Assembly (NCBI GenBank): GCA_963845695.1
Contig: CAWJTQ010000003.1
Span: 62,001-126,000, forward strand
Reading direction: 5' to 3'
Length of the DNA: 64,000 nucleotides
From: CAWJTV01 sp963845695
GTDB lineage: Bacteria; Planctomycetota; Planctomycetia; Isosphaerales; Isosphaeraceae
In this document: positions 8,470 to 18,456 of the stretch, in pieces
Numbering within the stretch: position 1 is the first letter of the stretch
How the letters are laid out: each line of letters begins with the position of its first letter
Position numbers and translations under genes: made by a program
The notes under the pieces: model-generated
Told to the model about the DNA's origin: nothing
Database searches by the model: none
The model's input: the letters and a program-made list of their open reading frames with translations, nothing else

Positions 8470-9901
8470 ATGGTGAATCGAAGACTGGAGTTCCATTCGA
8501 CGCGTTGCGGTCCAGTCGCAGCCGTCCTGACGGTGCTGGTCCTGCTCTCCGCCCAACTGCCAGCCGCCGGTCCAGCGACCGGACCGCTCAAGCGATTGGA
8601 GTCCAATCCCCGCTATTTCACCGAGAGCTCAGGGAAGGCCGTATTGCTGGTTGGCTCTCATAACTGGCACAACTTCCAGGACAATGGCCACCGCCTCACG
8701 AAACGCGAGGATCCTCCCCCGGCCTTTGACTACGCGGCCTATCTGGACTTCCTCGAGCGCCACGGCCATAACTTCTTCCGGCTCTGGCGTTGGGAGGCAC
8801 CCAAGTGGACGGACGCCCAGCCTGCCGGCACGATCAAGTATTGCGAGCCGCATCCTTGGAAACGGACGGGGCCCGGCCTGGCCGCTGACGGCAAGCCACG
8901 GTTCGATCTGGAATCGTTCGATCCGGCCTACCTGGGCCGCCTGCGGGATCGTGTCGCACAGGCCGGTAGACGCGGTATTTACGTCTCCGTCATGCTCTTC
9001 GAAGGCTGGGAGCTTCAGTTCACCGACGCCTGGAAATACCACCCTTTCCATGCCCCCAACAACTCCAATGGGATCGACGCCGACCCCGACGGCCGAGGGC
9101 TCCTGTTCAACCAGCTCCGTGAGGATGCGACGGGCAAGAAGATCCTGGCTCTTCAAGAAGCCTATGTCCGCAAGGTGGTCGACACCGTTGGCGACCTGGA
9201 CAATGTGCTTTACGAAATCTGCAACGAAGCCGGGGTATACTCGACCCGCTGGCAGTACCACTTCATCGATTTCATCCATACGTACGAGCGCGGCAAGCCG
9301 AAGCAGCACCCGGTCGGGATGACCTTCCAGTATCCAGGCGCCACCAACCGAAACCTCATCGACAGCCCGGCCGACTGGATCTCACCCAACCCCGGGACCT
9401 CCGAGGAGGGTTATAAAGACCATCCGTCCGCTCGATATGTGGGCAAGGTGATCGTCAACGACACCGACCACCTCTGGGGCCACACGGGCGGGGACAGCGT
9501 CTGGGTCTGGAAGAGCTTCACGCGCGGGCTGAACGTCCTGTTCATGGAAGAGCTGACACCCAGCCCGACCTGGCAAGATTCGGCGCGAGTCGCCATGGGG
9601 CAGGTCCGCTCCTTCGCCGGGACGATCGACCTGGCCCACATGGCTCCCATGCCCGAGCTGGTCGCGACCGGATATCTCCTGGCCTCGCCGGGCCACGAGT
9701 ACCTGGCCTACCAGGACGGCAGCCTGGGAGAGTTCTCGATTGACCTGAGGAACGTCGAACGGTACCTACGAAGTCAGGTGGTACGATACGACGCACAGCC
9801 GATTCGTCGCGGGCAAACCGGTCACCGGCGGTAGCCGCCGCGTCCTGACGACTCCCTTCCCAGGACCTGCGGCGGTGCATCTGAAGCGGTCGGATGGCTG
9901 A
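8470..9901 (+). CDS. Secreted glycoside hydrolase-like (TIM-barrel) protein with C-terminal collagen-binding-like domain; one frame break
   Basis: Start at ATG 8470, with GGAGG at 8456-8460. A signal peptide (VAAVLTVLVLLSAQLPAAG) precedes a catalytic-type domain with HGHNFFRLWRWE, YEICNEAG near residue 248 and FMEELTP near residue 360. The Asn-Glu pair and the later Glu resemble acid/base and nucleophile of clan GH-A barrels, but the family cannot be fixed by eye. As read, the frame ends at 9834 in an unrelated tail. One extra base at about 9757 hides the natural C-terminus, which in the next frame reads GTYEVRWYDTTHSRFVAGK and ends at 9901. That tail resembles the putative collagen-binding domain that follows such barrels in planctomycetes. 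The role is probably extracellular polysaccharide turnover (inference). Confidence 0.75.
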
Positions 9902-9975
9902 ATGGAACCTCGAAATCCTCGAGCTCGTTCTCAGTCTTGGATCCACCCGTCTCTCGATCGACGCTCAACGGTGGA

Positions 9976-10950
9976 TCAGACCGTGTAGCGGCGCACGAAG
10001 GCCACGGCGCGCTGATAGATGGCCCCGACCTGTTCCCGGTCCACGTTTCCCAGTCCGTGACCACCTCCAGGGACCGAGATGAACTCATGCGACACCCTCT
10101 GGCGCGTGAGCTCCCGGTCCATGAGGACAGATTGCTCGTAGGGGACGTCGGTGTCCTTCGTGCCGTGGACCAGCATCGTCGGCGGATACTGGGGCGAGAC
10201 GTTGCGGACCGGGCAGAACGAGTCGAAAGCCGTTGGTTCTGTGTCGGGGTTATGGCCGGTGACCTCCTTGGGCCAGACGCCATTCTGCCGGCAGAAGAGA
10301 TAAAAGCGAACCCGCTGGTTCCTCGGCGGCGGCTCCGCGATCAGCGTGGTCCCGACGGCGGTGCGAGCCTCGGCCTCGGTGACCAGGGACTGGCGGCGAT
10401 AGTAGGCGTCGGGCCGACTGTACCAGGGACCGGCGATGTCGCCGTATCCCCAGAACGCGACCAGCGCCGCGGGGCGCGGCTCGAGGCGGTAGCCGCTGAC
10501 GAGGGTGAGATAGCCGCCGGCCGATCCGCCGAGCACAACGATCCGGTCGGGGCGGGCGCCGAACCGCCTGGGGCCCTCCGCTCGAATCCAAGCGAAAGCA
10601 TCCTTCACGTCGTCGAGGATCGCCGGTAGCTTCGTCTCCGGTGCCAGGCGGTAATCGATCGACACGACCGCGTAGCCGGCCTGGATCAGTTGATCAAGAA
10701 GCCGCCGGTCGATTCCGCGCCGATCACCCATGATCAAGGCCCCGCCATGAATCCAGACCGCGACCGGCAACAGCTCCTGCGATGCGGGACGGATCACGTC
10801 GGCCTTGATCGAACAATCGTTGACGGTCTTGTAGGTGAACGTCTCCCGGCTAACCTCCACTCCCCACGCCGGTCGTCGAGCCGCGGCGGCCGAGACCAAC
10901 CCCGCGACCGACGCACCCAGCAACGCCCGCCTCCCCGAACAATAATCCAT
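9976..10950 (-). CDS. Secreted alpha/beta hydrolase (esterase/lipase-like)
   Basis: 324 aa from ATG 10950, with GGAGG 7 nt upstream. The N-terminus GRRALLGASVAGLVSAAAA looks like a Tat signal. The hydrolase features appear in order: HGGALIMG (oxyanion loop), GGSAGGYL (nucleophile Ser in G-x-S-x-G), HGTKDTDVP (acid Asp) and GGGHGLG (catalytic His). This matches the BD-FAE/carboxylesterase group whose members remove acyl groups from sugars or small esters. It is convergent with the GH-like gene 75 bp away, so joint action on a decorated polysaccharide is possible but only inferred. Confidence 0.85.
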   Translation of the reverse strand: MDYCSGRRALLGASVAGLVSAAAARRPAWGVEVSRETFTYKTVNDCSIKADVIRPASQELLPVAVWIHGGALIMGDRRGIDRRLLDQLIQAGYAVVSIDYRLAPETKLPAILDDVKDAFAWIRAEGPRRFGARPDRIVVLGGSAGGYLTLVSGYRLEPRPAALVAFWGYGDIAGPWYSRPDAYYRRQSLVTEAEARTAVGTTLIAEPPPRNQRVRFYLFCRQNGVWPKEVTGHNPDTEPTAFDSFCPVRNVSPQYPPTMLVHGTKDTDVPYEQSVLMDRELTRQRVSHEFISVPGGGHGLGNVDREQVGAIYQRAVAFVRRYTV

Positions 10951-11034
10951 CGCTGATCCTCCGCCGGATTGAAGGTTACACCCCAACGAAGATGACCCCC
11001 ACATAGGAGACCACGATTCGGTGGCAAGACTCAC

Positions 11035-11489
11035 GGCGATTCCATAACGAGGTGTTCTTGGCGTCGCTTATTCTACAGCCAAAGAAGCGTGCGAGGGGAT
11101 CTCGCCTCTCGACGTGCCTTAAGGGTTGCCTCGGGTTCTATCGTGGCTCGGTCAGCTTTCACGCTCCAACACGGGTTCGCAACTGAACGGCCGTCACTCT
11201 CGGATCGTGAGCGCGTCCATCGTGTCCAAGGTGACGGAAGTTCAGTACGGCGAGCCGATGCTCCATCGGTGGCGGACTCGCGTCGGTTGGGCCGAGTCGT
11301 CGTCCCCGGTGGCCGGTCCCATCTCAGGCTTTTTCCTGATTTTGAGATGCCGGTCCCGCAATAGTGTCCATAATTAAGGATGTCGGGACTTCCGGCGGCG
11401 TTCGGGGTGCGCGAATCGGCAAGGGCAGAGGGGTGGCGGGATGAGGAACGAAATTGAATCAGGCATCACAACACACAGTGATCGTCGAA
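11035..11489. other. Intergenic region without a recognisable gene
   Basis: About 450 bp upstream of the divergent hydrolase. No convincing ORF, hairpin or RNA gene is visible. Confidence 0.4.
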
Positions 11490-11790
11490 ATGCGTTTCGA
11501 CAAAACGAACCGACCGCAGATCGAGATCAAGGAGCACGCGGCGATGGTTGGAAGCCTTTCCGACAAAACGAAGCCACTCCCGCTCGAGATCAAAGAGAAA
11601 ATCGAGAAAACAAACCCAGCCGTAATTTGGGCAAGCTATACCGGCGAGACGTCGAGGCTGACAACACTGACGAAACGAAGCCAGCAGTAATTTGGGTAAA
11701 ATGCATGGGGCAAGATGCACCAAGACTCAAATTGAGAAAACGAACCCATCGGCAATCTGGGCAAAATAAATCGGATTTCTCGGTTGTGGC
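11490..11790 (+). repeat. Degenerate non-coding repeats of an AAAACGAA(C/G)CCA motif
   Basis: At least five imperfect copies of a unit built on GA(C/G)AAAACGAA(C/G)C occur at about 11498, 11562, 11603, 11669 and 11735. Several are followed by GTAATTTGGGCAA-like sequence. The region is poorer in GC than its surroundings. It can be translated in two frames into Lys/Thr/Asn/Arg-rich sequence (for example FDKTNRP, FRQNEP), but that is the repeat read as protein; codon use is unlike the neighbours. Confidence 0.55.
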
Positions 11791-12086
11791 GAGTGTGTGG
11801 AGACGATCGGAAAAGCATTCCGAGATTCGAGCGGCGAGAACGAACTCAATCGCGGGCTGGTCGTAATCGGGGGAGTGCGTGGTGCCAGATGACACCCATC
11901 AGCTCCAGAAACCGCCAAACTTCGGGACCCGTCCAGCCGATCAGTAAAAGAAGGTAAACGAGGCGATTCACGTTCGCCGAATTGAGGTTGCCTGCGTTGA
12001 CGACTCTACGGGGATGGGCTATGGTGCGGGCGCCGGTGGGCAGGGCCGGTAGGGGGATGTTGCCGAGCGGGGCAGGGAGGCCCACG

Positions 12087-13109
12087 ATGGCGATGATCAC
12101 GGATTGGGCAATGGCCTCTGAGACTGAGGCCGAGGGGTTGGCGTTCGCGCGCGAAGTGCTGCGGATCGAGGCCGAGGCGATCGAGCGCGTCCGCGAGCGG
12201 CTCGGTGAATCGATCGCTCGAGCTGCGGAATTGATCCATCGCGCGGCGGGGAATGTGATCGTTACCGGGATGGGTAAGACCGGTGTCGTGGGTCAGAAGC
12301 TCGCCGGGACCCTATCCTCGACTGGCACTCGGGCCTTTACCCTGCATCCCGCCGAGGCCGTGCACGGCGACCTCGGCCGGATCCGCGCCGATGATGTGGT
12401 GATCGCGCTGTCACAAAGTGGCGAGACGGAGGAAGTCCTGCGCCTCGTGTCGCCATTACGCCGTCTCGGGGCCTGCCTGATCGCTATTACTGAGCGGGCC
12501 GGTAGCTCCCTCGGCCGGTCGGCCGACTTGTGCATCGCGCTGGGGTCGGTCGAGGAGGCCTGCCCGCTGGGACTGGCTCCCACGGCCAGTACCACGGTCC
12601 TCATGGCTGTTGGCGATGCCCTGGCGCTGCTGGTGAGCCGGCTCCGCGACTTCACGGCCGAGGACTTCGCCCTGAACCACCCGGCGGGGAGCCTGGGGCG
12701 GAAGCTCACGCGCGTCGAGGAAGTGATGCGAACCGATCGACAGCTCCGCAAGGCTCATGTCGACGAGACGGTTCGATCCGTGTTCGTCCGTCTGGCCGGT
12801 CCCCGCCGACGTTCCGGCGCGGTCCTGATCGTGGATTCGCACGCGGTGCTCCTGGGCATCTTCACCGACAGTGACCTGGCCCGACTCTTCGAGAAACGCC
12901 GCGAGGCCGATCTCGATGGCCCCATCGGCGCCGTCATGACTCCGGACCCGTATTGCATCCGCGTCGGCGCCACGCTGGCCGAGGCGGTCGAGGTGATGAA
13001 ATCACACAGGATCAGCGAGCTGCCCGTGGTCGATCGCGGCAGCCGTCTGGTCGGGCTGATCGACGTGACCGACCTGATCGGTCTGTTGCCCGCGGATTTC
13101 GAGGAGTGA
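12087..13109 (+). CDS. kdsD: Arabinose-5-phosphate isomerase, KdsD/KpsF type (SIS + two CBS domains)
   Basis: 340 aa from ATG 12087, with GGGAGG ending 6 nt before it; longer upstream frames are discounted. The SIS sugar-isomerase domain occupies about residues 10-190, with VTGMGKTGVVGQKLAGTLSS and the ALSQSGETEE phosphate-binding loop. Two CBS domains follow (EEVMRTDRQL and GAVMTPDPYCI mark their starts). KdsD interconverts ribulose-5-phosphate and arabinose-5-phosphate, the first committed step to Kdo for lipopolysaccharide. Only 7 bp separate it from kdsC and an OstA/LptC-like gene follows, reproducing the kdsD-kdsC-lptC order of proteobacteria. This supports Kdo-type LPS in this planctomycete. 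Confidence 0.93.
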   Translation: MAMITDWAMASETEAEGLAFAREVLRIEAEAIERVRERLGESIARAAELIHRAAGNVIVTGMGKTGVVGQKLAGTLSSTGTRAFTLHPAEAVHGDLGRIRADDVVIALSQSGETEEVLRLVSPLRRLGACLIAITERAGSSLGRSADLCIALGSVEEACPLGLAPTASTTVLMAVGDALALLVSRLRDFTAEDFALNHPAGSLGRKLTRVEEVMRTDRQLRKAHVDETVRSVFVRLAGPRRRSGAVLIVDSHAVLLGIFTDSDLARLFEKRREADLDGPIGAVMTPDPYCIRVGATLAEAVEVMKSHRISELPVVDRGSRLVGLIDVTDLIGLLPADFEE

Positions 13110-13116
13110 GCGGCCG

Positions 13117-13638
13117 ATGAGTGCGAATGTGCTCGACCAGGTCCAGCTCGCCGAGCGTTGTCAATCGATCGAGCTGCTGATCGTGGACGTCGATGGCGTC
13201 CTGACCGACGGCGTCATCGCGGTCAACGATCGGGGTCGCGAGATCAAGCACTTCCACGTGCGCGACGGACTGGCGTTCGCCATCTGGCATCGAGCGGGCA
13301 AGCGGTCGGCGATCCTCTCGGGACGACGCACGGCGGCCGTCGAACATCGGGCGGCCGAGCTGAAGATCACGCACGTGATCCAGGGGGTCGACGAGAAGAC
13401 TGGCCCGTTCCGTTCCCTGGTCGATGAACTCGAACTGGCACTCCGGCAGGTCTGTTACATCGGCGACGACCTGCCCGACCTGCCGGTCCTCCAGGCCGTC
13501 GGGCTGGCCGCCTGCCCCGCCGACGCAGCCGTCGAGGTCCGTGACGCTGTCCATCTCGTCACCCACGCGCCGGGAGGCCGCGGCGCTGTTCGAGAAGTCG
13601 TCGAGGTCATCCTGAAGACTCAGGGGAGATGGGTCTAA
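13117..13638 (+). CDS. kdsC: 3-deoxy-D-manno-octulosonate 8-phosphate phosphatase
   Basis: 173 aa, the usual length for this cap-less HAD tetramer. HAD motif I is DVDGVLTDG (residues about 24-32), with both Asp residues. The ILSGR segment supplies the motif II Ser, a conserved Lys lies in GVDEKTG, and motif IV is IGDDLPDLPVL. The enzyme hydrolyses Kdo-8-phosphate to Kdo in the cytoplasm. GAGGAG at the end of kdsD provides the ribosome site, so the two genes are co-transcribed and probably coupled. Confidence 0.93.
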   Translation: MSANVLDQVQLAERCQSIELLIVDVDGVLTDGVIAVNDRGREIKHFHVRDGLAFAIWHRAGKRSAILSGRRTAAVEHRAAELKITHVIQGVDEKTGPFRSLVDELELALRQVCYIGDDLPDLPVLQAVGLAACPADAAVEVRDAVHLVTHAPGGRGAVREVVEVILKTQGRWV

Positions 13639-13706
13639 GAGTGACGGTCTCAGGAGGTCTTGTCGCGTGTTCTGCGAGCACCGATCCATCGTGGTTTGCC
13701 GAATTC

Positions 13707-13723
13707 GGTGCTCGCGGAGCACC
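13707..13723. repeat. GGTGCTC-GCG-GAGCACC stem-loop after kdsC
   Basis: A perfect 7-bp stem with a 3-nt loop lies 69 bp after the kdsC stop and about 85 bp before the OstA-like start. There is no T-run. It may attenuate or stabilise the kds transcript; function is not established. Confidence 0.4.
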
Positions 13724-13808
13724 CCACGAGGCGGCCATAGAGGCTTTCGAGAAGACGAACGGCTGGCCCTCTAGACGGCGATAATCCAGGACAAAGGACC
13801 ACGCTCGA

Positions 13809-16800
13809 ATGTTCAAGAACCTCCTCAAAGCTGGGATGACGTTCACCCTGCTCCTGGGGGGATACTTCGCCTACGGCCGTGCCTTCGAGCTCGTAGTCCA
13901 GCGCTCGCGCACTTACCAAACCGCGGACACCTCGTTCCCGGACCGCCCGTCGCGGTCGAAGGAGCATGCCACCGCGCTGGCCAAGGAATCCTTCGGCCCT
14001 CACCATTGGAGCGTCACCACCGACCAGCTCTTCCGCTATTACAATGCGGAGCGCGGCTTCTGGATGTTCGCCATCGAGGTCGAGGAAATCCAGGAAGAGA
14101 ACGGCATTCGGTACGACGGCAAGCGGCTGAAGATGAAGCCGTTTGCTATGATCTGGAATTCGAGCGACGGCAAAAGCCACCAGATGCTCACCGCCAACAG
14201 GGCCACGCTGGACATGAACCAGCCCGTCGGCCTGAGTAACCGGCAGAACAACGAATCGGTCAAGGTCGAGCACGCCTTGATCGAAGGGGACGTTCGGATC
14301 CGCGACGAGCGCGGGACGCCCAGGAACCTCGCCGACGACATGAACGTCACCATGAACTGGGTCCGCTATGACGAGGCGACCCAGAAGATCACGACCGAGT
14401 CTCACGTCGTCTTTCAGGATCCCGACCAGACGACCATCGGCGACGGCATGCTGATCCAACTGAGAAAGAAGGATCCGAATTCTCCGTCTGGCCAATCGTC
14501 GTCCGGCTTCGAGGGAGCCGAGTTCGCGATCCTCTATAAGAACGTATGGGTCCACATGCGGGACATGGGCGACTCGGGAGTGATGCCGGTTGCGACGCCG
14601 AAACGAAAGGCTCCGGCAAAAGTCGTCGAGGTCAAGGTCCAGGTTGCCGACCGCGCACCGACCGCAACGACTGAACCGCAACCCGCGCCGAAGACTCCGT
14701 CCCCCATGGACATCATGTCGGAAGGACCGATGCGCGTCGACTTCGCCCAGAGCGCGACCCCTGTCGAAGTAGGACCGCCCGAGCCGCCGGCTCCTACACT
14801 GGTCCGATTCGAGCGGAACGTCGTCAACCTCTTCGGCCATCCCGGCCTCTTGCCGGATCAGCTCAACTGCGATGACTTGCGGCTGACCCTCGTCCCGGCC
14901 ACGAAACCGCCACAGCCGAAACCCACAAAGACGGACCCGGCCGAGCCGCGAGTCCCGGACGATCAGCTTGCGGCGGTCCCTGGTGAACCTCCCGCGAGGG
15001 CACCTGCCATTTCCGCAGCCGAAGGCGCGCCGCGACCAGCGGTCCAGAGAGGTGCCGCTCCTACCGGCTCTCCGACTCAGACCGAGGTCGTGGCCCAATC
15101 CGGGGCGGCGGGAGCTGTCACGGGGGACCTGAACCCGATCAAGTCCGTCGATGGGAAAGGTGACGACACGGCCGCAGCCCCTAGTGCCGGGGCCAGTCAG
15201 GGCCCGTTCGGCAACCTGACTCTTCAGAGGGCCCACGCGACCGGCCATGCCGTCTGGCTTCAACTCCGGGAGCAGGGGACCAAGGTGCGCTGCAATGAGC
15301 TGATCTACGAGCGCCGCTTTCCTGGCGCACCCGACATGACGTACTTTCGCGGCGACGTGACTCGTCCGATGTGGATGGAGAAGATCGACCGTGAACCCGT
15401 CGCGCCCGGAGACGACAAGACGCAGATCGCGAATGGAACGAGCTCGGCTTCCAGCGCCGGCCAACTCGCTCAGGCCACCCGGCCCAAGAAGGGGAAGATC
15501 ACCGGGGTCACGCACGTCCTGACACTCGACGCGACCATCCTCGACCAGGGGAATGGCCCGGATCTGGCCAACATCATCGCGCGAGGACCCGGCCGCCTCG
15601 AGTCGCGGCCCGACTTTCAGGAGCCGGTCGAACGGATCGCGGTCTGGCAGGACGAGCTGACGATCGAGAACATCCTCGGGCCGGAATCCCAGCTCCTCCA
15701 GAAGAGGATCGTCCTCACAGGCAGCCGGCCCTACTTCAAGGACACCGTCCAGAATACCTCGCTCGACTCAGGAGAGAGTATCTATGTCTGGCTCAAGCCG
15801 AAGGCGTCCGTAACGGGGAAAACGACCAACTCGCCGGTTCCGCCCACCGTCAGCGCGGCTCCCTCCGGCGCACTGGCATCGACCCCGATCCCCTCCTCGA
15901 ACGGAGTCGTCGCCGCCAGCGGACCGTCAACCGCCGGCAGCCTGGGAGGCGGTGGCCTCGATGTCGAACGGATCCTTGCCTACCGCGACGTTCACTCCCT
16001 GGCCCCTGATCGGAGGATGGTGGCACGCAAGGACATGGAACTCCACTTCATCGAGGCCGAGCCCACGCCAGTCGTGGCCTCAACAACGTCCGCGCCCACA
16101 GAAGGTGCGGCCGAGGCACCGGCGCCGGAAGCGGCCCAGGAGAAAGCACCGGCAGAATCCGCGGTTCAAGTCGCTGTCCAGGAGCAGCCCCAGAAACCTC
16201 CCGCCGAACCCTCCATGACCGGCTTGGCCGACCGGATCTGGGCCACGCTCGCCCGCAAACCAGGCTCGGGTCTTGATCCTACCTCGAGCCGGCGTCGGAC
16301 ACGGACCGCCGCCAAACCCACCGCCACAAACGCCAACGACGTGGCCGGGACCGTCAATGCGACAGCCGCGACCTCTGGCGACTCCGAGACCGAGATCCGC
16401 GATGCCTGGCTACGAGGAAATGTGGCCTTGCACCAGGATTCGCCACCCGACAAGCCGGAGAACCCCGACGGCACCAAGGCCAAGCCGAAGTCGCAGGACA
16501 TCACCGGCGAGGCCGTCTATATGGACAACCATAAGGGCAAGGGCAAGATGCTCGCATGGGTCTTCTACCGAGATCCGAGCCAGCCGCCGAGGCCGGGCCC
16601 TTTGCCGTGGGCCCGAGTTTCTAATGACGACATGACGATCCGTGGCGAGAGGATCCGGCTGGACCAGGAGCACGACAAGGTTTGGGGCGATGGGCCCGGC
16701 ATGCTCACCCAGTGGACCGATCGGGCTCTCTTCACGGATAAAGCGGAGGAGTCTACGGGTGATACCGCCTCCGCGCCCCGATCGACATTGCGTAGCGACA

Positions 16801-18294
16801 TGATCATTCGAACATCTTCTAATATCCCACCGGGACCTGACGCGCCAACCGAAACCGTGACCGCGGCGAAAACCAAACCGAAGACCCGCGCCGGCCGGCC
16901 GGTCGCCGACAAGCAACTGCTCACCATCTTCTGGACTCAGAAGATGGAGTTCACCGGTCGAACCGTCGACCCCACCCCAGCACACCGGCCCGCGGGGCGG
17001 GCGGATTTCTATGGATTCCCGAACGCATTGACCGAGGATGCCCAGATCAAATGTAATGATCGGATGATCGTCTTCACCGACCGGGAAGTCCCGCTCGGTG
17101 AGCTCGGGGGTTTGTCCAAAGGCACGACAAAGCCCGAAGTCGACGACGTGGACATTGCGCAGGACGACGGCAATCCCAAGGACCAGGCCAAGGCCGACCT
17201 GGCGCTCATTTACTGCTATGGGCAAACCGTGGCGGTCAGCCGGAAGATCGATCCTGACCTTCCAATCTACCTCGAGAAGCAAGAGATCTACGCGGAGCGC
17301 GAGCTCCACTACAACCGCCTCACCGGCGACTTCGTGGTGCCCGGACCCGGGAGAGTTTACAAATGGGATCGGTCCGACGATTCCGAGAAGACGAAACCGG
17401 GATCGGACCCGGAAAAGGCCAAGGTCCAGGACGGGAATCGCGTCGATGGCCAACCCCGACGTGGCGGTCGAACGAATGTCTCCGGGCGGCACCGTCACGC
17501 CGACCGCGGGCCGCACGGTCAATGATCGCCGTACCGACGGTGCCGATGGCCGCACGACCTCAGCCGGCCAGCGCTCGAGCCGCTCCACTGCCTCTCGAAC
17601 CGCGGCGCGAGCGTCCCAGCCGACTACACCCCCGCTCTCACGGAAGATCCCGCCGCTGGTCCTGACCCAGATCTTCTTCGAGAGAGAGATGCAGGGCAAG
17701 TTCTTGACGGGCCAGGAGGACGACCAATCCCAGCGGCGTGAGGCCATCTTCTTCGGCGACATCCAGTTCCGACGTGCCGAAGTGAACAGTGTCGAGGAGG
17801 CCTTCGACTTCGACAGGCCGCTGCCGGAAAAAGGCTTCTACATGACGAGCCAGATCCTGCGCCTCATCCAGGAGCCCCCGCCTGCGGGCTCACCAGCGTC
17901 CACGCCCCCCCGGACACTCGCCAAGGCCTGGGATGAGGTCATCGTGAACAAGGGCGAATCGGCAGTCCTCCAGTCGGACATGGCTACATATGACTCGGTG
18001 ACCGACAAGCTCTATGCCTATGGCGAAGGCGACCGGGGGGTCGGCCTGGCGCAGCAGTACGGCGTGGGCCAGCCAACCTCACCGGCCTATGGGAAGGCCG
18101 TGGAGTTCAACGTCCAGACCGGTGGTATCAACTTCATCAACAGCGATGTCGTCCAGTTCTTTGATAAGAAAACGGGGTCGCGGCCCGAGCACGTCGGACG
18201 TCCCGATCCCAACGCGGCGCCGAAGAGGAAAAAGAATCCAGTCTTCAAGGTCCCCAACCAGAACCTCGAACGTAGGGGCTTCACGGGTCAGTAA
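13809..18294 (+). CDS. Very large LptC/OstA (LptA)-like LPS transport protein; one frame break
   Basis: Starts at ATG 13809 with AAAGGA upstream and a single N-terminal membrane segment (MTFTLLLGGYFAYGRAFEL). The first 250 residues look LptC-like. They are followed by several OstA/LptA-type beta modules, such as VKVEHALIEGDVRIRDERG, TLDATILDQGNGPD and QDITGEAVYMDNHKGK, separated by Pro/Ala/Thr-rich linkers. The frame breaks between about 17430 and 17450 (one extra base). After that the protein continues (MANPDVAVERMSPGG ... QILRLIQEPP ... EFNVQTGGINFINSD) to 18294, giving about 1,494 residues against 150-200 for proteobacterial LptA or LptC. It follows kdsD-kdsC on the same strand. The likely role is periplasmic bridging of LPS toward the outer membrane; the single long polypeptide may replace separate LptC and LptA (inference). 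Confidence 0.75.
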
Positions 18295-18456
18295 CCGTCC
18301 GCTGCACAGAGTGTTCCGCACTCTTCGCGCGCCGGCGGCCATGGCTGGCTCCTCGTGCTGCTCGGGGATCCGAGCGCTGGACATTGATGGATTCGCCTGC
18401 GAGCTCGCGAGGCTCAGGAATGGCGCACACCAGGTGGATTTGCGGAGTCTGATTCG

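Noticed and set aside
11441..11866. 141-codon plus-strand open frame
   Set aside because: It is a translation of the AAAACGAA repeats; amino-acid content and codon use do not match neighbouring genes.
13650..15515. Minus-strand open frame of 621 codons opposite the OstA-like gene
   Set aside because: It has no domain, no ribosome site and an Arg/Gly/Val/Asp-biased composition typical of the antisense shadow of a high-GC gene; the plus-strand frame has clear LptC/OstA features.
16410..17762. Minus-strand open frame of 450 codons
   Set aside because: Also antisense to the OstA-like gene, with the same shadow composition and no recognisable motif.
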